Of a stretch of DNA of 64,000 nt, positions 57,811-64,000 are shown piece by piece (the stretch's first letter is position 1; every line of letters begins with the position of its first letter). Both the position numbers and the translations under genes were made by a program. Below the pieces are notes generated by a model. The model was not told where the DNA came from and did not search any database. It saw nothing but the letters and a program-made list of their open reading frames with translations. The stretch comes from Dryas octopetala (taxonomy: Eukaryota; Streptophyta; Magnoliopsida; Rosales; Rosaceae). The stretch is taken from NCBI GenBank assembly GCA_963921425.1, contig OY992833.1, forward strand, positions 15,913,738-15,977,737, given 5' to 3'.

Positions 57811-58338
57811 ATGGCAGCCAGCAGGGAGCCTTTTAACGTGACGGCCAGGTCACCCGCCGCGACGACGACCCAGCGGTCACCGTGGCATTCCCCGGTGCCT
57901 TACTTGTTCGGCGGCCTGGCGGCCATGCTGGGTCTGATCGCATTCGCGCTTCTGATCCTGGCCTGCTCCTACTGGAAGCTCTCCGGCTACCTGGAGGGCG
58001 GCGAAAACGCCAACGGAGCCGACCCGGACCTCGAGGCCGGCCAAGCCGCCAAAGGGGACGAGGCGGCGGCTCAGAAGGCGCCGCCGGTATGGGAGGACAA
58101 AATCCTTGTCATCATGGCAGGTGATGCCAAGCCCACGTTCCTGGCCACCCCCATTTCGAGCAGGTCTTCGTCTTTTGGCGACAACAACAGTACTACTAGT
58201 ACTTGTAGCTGCAGTCACAAGTCTGTGGAAATGAGTGAGACATTGAAGCAGCAAACGGGTGCTGATCAGGGTCATGATGATCTGGTACAGAGTGAGCACA
58301 ACAGAGACACTACTGACACTACCCATCAGCCCTCCTAA
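57811..58338 (+). CDS. GLUTAMINE DUMPER (GDU) family protein
   Basis: Single exon, 175 codons. An N-terminal Ser/Thr/Pro stretch (RSPWHSPVPYLFGG) leads into one transmembrane helix at about residues 31-53 (GGLAAMLGLIAFALLILACS), then YWKLSGYL, an acidic Ala/Gly-rich region and the family-defining VIMAG motif at residues 100-104 (DKILVIMAGDAKPTFLATP). The tail is rich in Ser, Thr and Asn. GDU proteins are single-pass plant membrane proteins that increase amino-acid export; LOG2-type ubiquitin ligases bind their VIMAG region. The first 300 bases are strongly GC-rich compared with the surrounding AT-rich DNA, as in many intronless plant genes. The start is the first ATG after the CT-rich leader. 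No lesion. Confidence 0.95.
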   Translation: MAASREPFNVTARSPAATTTQRSPWHSPVPYLFGGLAAMLGLIAFALLILACSYWKLSGYLEGGENANGADPDLEAGQAAKGDEAAAQKAPPVWEDKILVIMAGDAKPTFLATPISSRSSSFGDNNSTTSTCSCSHKSVEMSETLKQQTGADQGHDDLVQSEHNRDTTDTTHQPS

Positions 58339-60554
58339 GATCATATATATATGATCATCAGACCCATTAATTAATTAATTTTTGGGTTGTCGAAATTGTT
58401 GGTGGTTTTGGGTAATTAATTAATTAATTTCCAGATGGGGGGGTTTGGGTGGCAAGTGCTGAAAAGCTAAGCGAGAGTTCGGATTACAGGTTTTGTTTTT
58501 GGGCTTCAGAAACTGGGGGATTACAAGTCCTGTGTATTTGAGCTTGCATGTTAAAACAGTCCTGCAGGTGTGCTTTTTTCTTTTTTCTTTTTCCTTTTTT
58601 ACGGGAGCTGTAAATTAACTTGAGATGAAATGGAAGAATTTCCTATTCTTCACAATTTTTCTGTTTTTTTTTTTTTTTTTTAATTAATAGCAATGCAGCC
58701 AATGGTCTTCTCACCCCCATCAAAATCATGTCCTTGCACTCTTTTAGAATAAAAAGTAAAATATTAAAATTATAACTGAAAGTGCACTCCCTAGTTTATT
58801 TTTTTGAAAGGAAACACTCCTAGCTACTAGTATTGTTTTGAGGTGGTGGTTTTGAGAAACCCAGAAACCAGTTATATATAAGAAAAGAAAACCATGTAAA
58901 TATATGAACATGTACGTATCAAGAGGAGCAGAATTATGGGGTACACGTGGTGGGCTGAGATTGTATGTGGTAAGGTATAGGAAAGGCACGTGTAAGGTCT
59001 AGCTATGCAGAGAATTAAGCATATATAGGTCTTAATTTGTAGGTGTGCCTGATCAGGATATTGGCTGATGCGGCGAAGTGAAACTGCACCAGGTTGCTGC
59101 CTTCACAAGGCCTTGAATTTGATGACACTCGAGACCACTTTCTCTTTGTTCATTTTTCTCGATCGATCTCTTTCTAGTTTTCTTCTATTTGGTTTCTCTG
59201 TTGCCACAGTACTACTGCTACTTGACAATTGCTTAATATTGGGGCATTCATATCAGAGAGAAATTAATTACCGGGATATAATAATTAGACAAACCAAATT
59301 ACGTTTCTATCCCTGTAGTTTGGTTCATGCGATCTGTCAGTTTTTGTCAATTTTGGTTTTGTAGTTTCCTAACTACTGTAATTTGAGAACATATTCTTAA
59401 TATATATCGTCAATCAATATTAAACGGAAATAGCGCATAACACGCATCAGTAAATTAAGTTAAGTATATATAATATTTTACACCTTTGCCTTATTTAATT
59501 AACTTCATTATCACCATTTGAAAGATGACCTCACATAGTCTTGAATTTTTAAATTGTAACAATTATGAAAGTACATAGCTGAAATTCTTAAATTGAACAA
59601 TTTAAAAATCACATAGCTAATAATTTTTAGCTAAAACTAATTAAAATGATTGAAACTATAAAAGTCTCAGTGGAACATGATCCAAATTATAAAGATAATT
59701 AAAAAACATAGTTTGACCGCGCGCTATTAATATATATTTTTCATGGTTTTTCTTTTGAAGGGCATGAACATTAGTATGTTATTAACTTTTTGTCTTTGTA
59801 GTTGCTGATGCAAAATACAATTATTATGTTTGTGAGTGGAACACTGCAATGCGCATTAGTTCAGCACTCTTGTGATTGAGGGGTACATTTAGTTTTGGCA
59901 ATGCAGATATACAGTCATACACAGTGGTGATATATATGGATATGGAAAATGATGTCAAGCAACATTAATGATTGGAAATAGTATGTTACTATGCGTCGAA
60001 CAGTAAGCCACTAAAAGTATATACACTATTATAAATAGTTGCTAAATTAAATTTGGGGTTCACATAGAAAAGAGAAAATTAAAGTGTACTCACTAGCTGA
60101 CTAGGTCGACACTACTAAAACTGGGTTAGAGGGTAAGCCATATATATATATATATATATATATTTGACCCAAAAAAACAAGCTATATATATTTGACAAAA
60201 AAAAGAAGTTATATATATATAGGCTTCTACCCAGATGAATTCAAACCAATTATTTGTTTCATTTGTATACAAATTTGAAGTACTTACTTGAGTTACTTCC
60301 CAATAAATTTTCATATTCTGTAGCACTAGCTCACACGTTTTAGATATCAATTTAAGGAAATTAGCAGCTAGCTAGCTAGAAAATAATATATATATATATA
60401 GCCAAAACTACACCACAAAATTTAGAACAATATACATGGTAAACTGTGAATTAATAATTTAAAAAGTAGTGCTATATATAGCCTATAGGCACCACCTCGA
60501 TGTGAGAGTTTGTCATTTCTTTGTAAACGGACCCACTTTAGATTTTATTTATAT
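58339..60554. other. Downstream of GDU, no gene recognised
   Basis: 58339 to about 58660 should be the GDU 3' UTR (several TTAATTAATTAATT tracts). The rest is AT-rich. The open frame at 59068-59364 (+) has no recognisable domain. AT microsatellites at about 60140-60163 and 60388-60400. Confidence 0.5.
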
Positions 60555-60745
60555 CAGTAATGCTACACTTACCACATTTTTATACCACAATTGCATACCA
60601 TCTTACATGGCATTCATACATTGGACATTACAAATTAAAAAATAAAACTTAAAAAAGAAAAAGGAAATACTCTTCCAGTAAAGTAATGACACATCAGGTG
60701 GGATACAAATGTGGGAAAAAAAATGTGGGACAAATAGCATTATTG
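60555..60745. mobile_element. Mutator-like MITE (191 bp) with 9-bp TSD
   Basis: The left end CAGTAATGCTACACTTACCA and the reverse complement of the right end (CAATAATGCTATTTGTCCCA) begin imperfect arms of about 60 bases. Exact 9-bp duplications TATTTATAT lie at 60546-60554 and 60746-60754, which is the Mutator-like signature. Confidence 0.85.
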
Positions 60746-60893
60746 TATTTATATACCGCAATAAAAAACTGACATATTATTTGTCACATTAGTTAAAATT
60801 AATAAGTTAAGATACAAGATAGTGCCTCTAGTATTATTATAATTTAAATTCACAGTTTTGATAAGAGAATATATAATATTTATCAGTTGACAC

Positions 60894-61198
60894 CAAGGTG
60901 TTAAATTTCGAAGTTTTAGGCGAAAAATTTCGATTTTTTGGGGTGTCGAAATCGAAACTCATTTTTGTTAAATTTTCAGGATAATTTCGGCGAAATTTCG
61001 ACAAAATTTTCGGCGGTGAGACATATCTGGTTTTGGAAAAAAATGGAAACCTTAGCAGGGAGATTGGCGGGGGGAAGCTAGGCGACAGGCGGTGAGACTG
61101 AGATCTGGGTTTTTGGACTGCGGGGGGACGACGGCAGAAGGGCGACAGCGGGGGGGCGATGGCAGGGGAGTGATGGCGGGGGGGCGACGGCAGAAGGG

Positions 61199-61294
<96 letters not shown>

Positions 61295-61980
61295 GCGAGC
61301 GAGAGAGAGGATGAAGAAAAAACAGTAGCTGCTGAACTGGAGACTCAAGGGAGAAGAAATGAAAGGAAAGAAAGGAAAGAAAAAGAAGAAAAAAAAAAGA
61401 AAAAAAAAAGAAAAAAAGTGGAAAAAAAATAAAAAAGAAAAAAAAATTAAAAGGTTTAGGATTGATTGGGGTTTGGGGCCTTTGGACAATTGTAAAGAAA
61501 AAAAATAGTTTGGAGTTTTATTTGGCCGTTTTGGAGTTTCGTTTAGTTGTTTTTAAACTATAAACTAGTAAACTATAATATATTTCTATATAAAAAATAA
61601 TTTAAAATATCCTAAAAGGCCTAAACCCTAATATCATATACCATATCCTAAACAATATAGAATATAGATTATAAAATACATAGAGTTTAGTATACAGATT
61701 ATAGAGTATAAATAATATACTAATTTTATTTAACAGTATTTGTCTTCAGCGTGTACTATATTCATCTTATATCACATAAAACCTACTATATAATTTGGTT
61801 TCTTCAATATTTTTTATCAATTTAGTAGATAATATATTAAATAAACATATGGTAAAGTTTCATTTAAAATTTCCGTATTTTGATAGCAATTTCCGTCATT
61901 TCCATCTAATTTTTGTCGAAATTTAAAAATCTTCGAAATTTCCGTCGAAATTTCCTCGAAACCCGAAATTTTATTCCTTG
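60894..61980. mobile_element. Non-autonomous element (1,087 bp) with CAAGG termini and 8-bp TSD
   Basis: The left end CAAGGTGTTAAATTTCG and the reverse complement of the right end CAAGGAATAAAATTTCG are short inverted repeats followed by dense AAATTTCGA motifs on both sides. The exact 8-bp duplication GTTGACAC lies at 60886-60893 and 61981-61988. The core has a G-rich stretch (61050-61200), an 80-bp (GA)n tract and an A-rich purine tract. No coding. The 8-bp duplication suggests hAT, but the termini are unlike the other hAT ends here. Confidence 0.82.
61203..61308. repeat. (GA)n tract followed by (GAGC)n
   Basis: About 40 GA units, then five GAGC units (GAGCGAGCGAGC..). The reading frames across it are low-complexity products. 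Confidence 0.95.
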
Positions 61981-61988
61981 GTTGACAC

Positions 61989-62376
61989 TAACATCCATTG
62001 AGATTTAAATTAAATTAAACAAAATTTAAAAAACAACCCACTAAATGAAAACCATACAATACAGTTTGAGATGAATAATATTAAGAATATATATAGCTAG
62101 ATATAATAGTTACCATTGAAAATCTCATTTCCTTTTCCTCCAATATAACCGAAAAAAAAAAAAATCTGTTATAATCTATTAAACCTTAAAAAGGCAAAGA
62201 AAAGCTGAGAGAGGAGAGGAAGGGAATGAGATCGAGATGCGGCAGGCAGAAAATGGTTGGGGTATATAGTCATGTAAAGCACAAATGATAAAAACTTGTA
62301 CGAGCATTATGAAAGAGAGAATATATAGCTAAAAAATGAGGAACCTTGGGCCAAGTTTCTTCTCTTTTCATCATAA

Positions 62377-62444
<68 letters not shown>

Positions 62445-62634
62445 CATTGCTTTTGCCACCACCTCCAGTTAATAATTAATCCAAAGTCCATATATAGATA
62501 TAAACTATATACCTTTTGAGTTTTTCCAAAGTTAATTCAATAGATTGACAGAAGATGCTAGCTAGCTAGCTCAAATTGATTCTCTCTTTGTTAAATTCTT
62601 TGGGTTCCTTTTATGCATGTGTACTTCTGCAGTT
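61989..62634. other. Intergenic DNA, no gene recognised
   Basis: AT-rich, with a (TC)n tract of about 32 units at 62378-62441. Confidence 0.5.
62378..62441. repeat. (TC)n microsatellite
   Basis: About 32 TC units. Confidence 0.95.
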
Positions 62635-62648
62635 CCCTTCCTACAAAC

Positions 62649-63297
62649 TTTTTTTTTTTTTTTTTTTTTAAATAAAGCATATTATTGCATTAAAACAGTC
62701 AAAAAGGCAGAGAGAATACAAAATATGAGCCCAAAGGCTTACAAGAAAACAAAAACCCACAAAAGTGGAGCAGAAAAGCCCAAAGAAATTTCAAGATCTC
62801 ATAACATCGGCATCGAGCAGATACTATAGCCATCAAACACAGTCAGAGAGGCACCGTAGGAATTAGCGAACTAGTCGCGTTTGGGTTCATGATCCTACCA
62901 ACATCTCTAAGTCGAGGCTGACAATAGCGCAAAGTGGCAGATGTGGTAATAGTAACCGGTGGAAATATGATTGGTACCGGCGAAAATAGTGACTCCTTAA
63001 CACCTTGTGATGAGCGCCAGAGAAAACCTAAAAGCATCAAAACACAAAACAAACCAAATCTGAAAAACTCTCACGAAGAGAGGTGGAGAAACTCTCGCAA
63101 GGAGAGGTGGAAACACTCTCACTTATTAGGATGAGAGTATCCCAAAGGACAAAAATAAAAACACAGGAAAAGGAAAAGAAAAACAAAGGAGAGAGGGGCG
63201 AGGGGCGAGGGGAGGAACAGTCTGTGAGAACACAAGGGCCACCCCTCCCCCATGGAGAGGTTGAGGAGAAGAGAGTTTTTTCTTTTGGGGTGGCGGC
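62649..63297 (-). mobile_element. Poly(A)-tailed retroposon (5'-truncated LINE or SINE-like)
   Basis: On the minus strand it ends ..GCAATAATATGCTTTATTT followed by a run of about 21 A (62649-62669). Flanking direct repeats are CCCTTCCTACAAAC (62635-62648) and CCCTTCCTATAAAC (63298-63311), 13 of 14 identical. Poly(A) plus a 14-bp TSD indicates target-primed reverse transcription. The 3' text (TTGTATTCTCTCTGCCTTTT) is of the kind seen at LINE 3' ends. No RT or endonuclease domain is present. A GAGAGGTGGA(A/G)A(A/C)ACTCTC unit is repeated near 63079-63122. Confidence 0.82.
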
Positions 63298-63311
63298 CCC
63301 TTCCTATAAAC

Positions 63312-63652
63312 TAAATGTGGCTTAGGTACTTTATTGTAAAGAGCATATATCCTGGCCTAGCCTCTTAAAATTCATTATGTTCATGAAAGGATATATTTTA
63401 TACATATATTAATTATCAAAATCTTGTTGGAAGAGCTATTTGATCACACACCCACTTAACCTCTGCACTTCCATACAAATATGGAGAAGGGCAAATAACA
63501 TTACTTGATCTAATGACATTGCATATTACATGTATATATATATATATGTAAATTTGGGCCGCGGCGGTCGCCCCTCCTCAAGGCCAGCCTTGAGAGCTAC
63601 TTTTTATTTGAAATTAAAAAAAAAAATTATAGGATAAGACATATACCTAAAT
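63312..63652. other. Intergenic DNA, no gene recognised
   Basis: AT-rich with a short (AT)n at about 63534-63547. Nothing recognised. Confidence 0.5.
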
Positions 63653-64000
63653 CACTATAAGAAAAAACACGTACTTTTGAGCAACGAACCAGCTTCGTCG
63701 AGAATTTTGTCACCCAAACCATGACGCCCAAAGTCTTGGGCGACAAATCTATTATTTCCGTCGCCCAAAGATACATGGGGAGACGAACCAAACTCGTCTC
63801 CTGAGTTAACTTTGGGCGATGAAGTACATGGTAGTCGCCCAAAGCGACTTTAGGCAACGAACTTATGCCTTTGTCAGCTTATGCGACTTTGGGTGACGAA
63901 AATATTCGTCTCCCAAATATTTTCTTAATTATTAATTTTTTTTAATCCAAAACCTATATAATTGAACACAAATTAACACAAATTATAAGTTTTTTTATTT
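63653..64000. mobile_element. Left end of a third CACTA element (continues past the window)
   Basis: CACTATAAGAAAAAACACGT at 63653 has the CACTA terminus. It is followed by dense sub-terminal repeats of TTTGGGCGAC/GTCGCCCAAAG in both orientations (for example 63727-63740, 63741-63753, 63768-63778, 63812-63821, 63832-63846, 63886-63900). This is the same design as the other two CACTA elements but another motif family. The other end and TSD are outside the window. Confidence 0.75.

Noticed and set aside
57877..58344. Long open frame antisense to the GDU gene
   Set aside because: It is a shadow created by the GC-rich coding strand; no domain, and it lies wholly within the GDU exon.
61052..61489. 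Serine/leucine-rich and Arg/Glu-rich frames across the GA tract
   Set aside because: Pure low-complexity translation of (GA)n and polypurine DNA.
62540..62570. TTGACAGAAGAT resembling the start of miR156/157
   Set aside because: Only about 12 bases agree; the rest (GCTAGCTAGC) differs and no matching star strand is nearby.
1..64000. CRISPR arrays, tRNA or rRNA genes, bacterial operons
   Set aside because: Repeats are microsatellites, MITEs or CACTA sub-terminal motifs. No cloverleaf with A and B boxes was recognised by eye. Intron-rich genes show this is plant nuclear DNA.

Overview
The window is plant nuclear DNA from a eudicot. It has intron-rich genes with GT-AG splice sites, a clade II-type glutamate-receptor-like (GLR) cluster, a GLUTAMINE DUMPER gene, an SmE spliceosomal gene and dense DNA and LTR transposons. 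Rosaceae is a guess from the overall style, not a demonstrated assignment.

Layout. 1-830 is the edge of a decayed Copia element. 1053-6081 (-) is a five-exon GLR gene, complete apart from one frameshift. 7.1-10.9 kb holds MITEs and a truncated 3' end of another GLR copy (about 9842-10045). 28035-31591 (-) is a GLR pseudogene with many lesions. The array was therefore once at least three tandem GLR copies, two of them now dead.

Between the GLR relics is a nest of transposons, each layer fixed by an exact target-site duplication (TSD). A 16.4-kb hAT element (11132-27570, TSD CACCACAC) carries a broken transposase gene. A 13.1-kb CACTA element (12165-25221, TSD AAC) sits inside that gene. The CACTA holds exon fragments of at least three host genes: a PP2A catalytic subunit, a PAP15-like purple acid phosphatase and a RABA-type small GTPase. 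A Copia retrotransposon (17405-22898, TSD AGTGT, 347-bp LTRs identical by eye) sits inside PAP exon 1. A 510-bp hAT-type MITE (20722-21231, TSD GTCTGACT) sits inside the Copia.

31.6-36.3 kb is a long-inverted-repeat element (about 32168-35201) with a 192-bp hAT MITE and a probable Gypsy solo LTR inside it. 36584-39277 (+) is a complete six-exon SmE gene. 45788-51850 is a second CACTA element (TSD AGA) with a Ulp1-type protease fragment, the last exons of coatomer beta'-subunit and one exon of an NCL-type Na+/Ca2+ exchanger. 57811-58338 (+) is an intact single-exon GLUTAMINE DUMPER gene. The right end has more non-autonomous elements, a poly(A)-tailed retroposon and the start of a third CACTA element (from 63653).

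The probably functional host genes are SmE, GDU and perhaps the first GLR; they do unrelated jobs. The most unusual content is the pair of gene-capturing CACTA elements, which keep host exon-intron junctions and hold all recognised captured fragments on one strand, so chimeric transcripts are possible. No RNA genes or CRISPR arrays were found.
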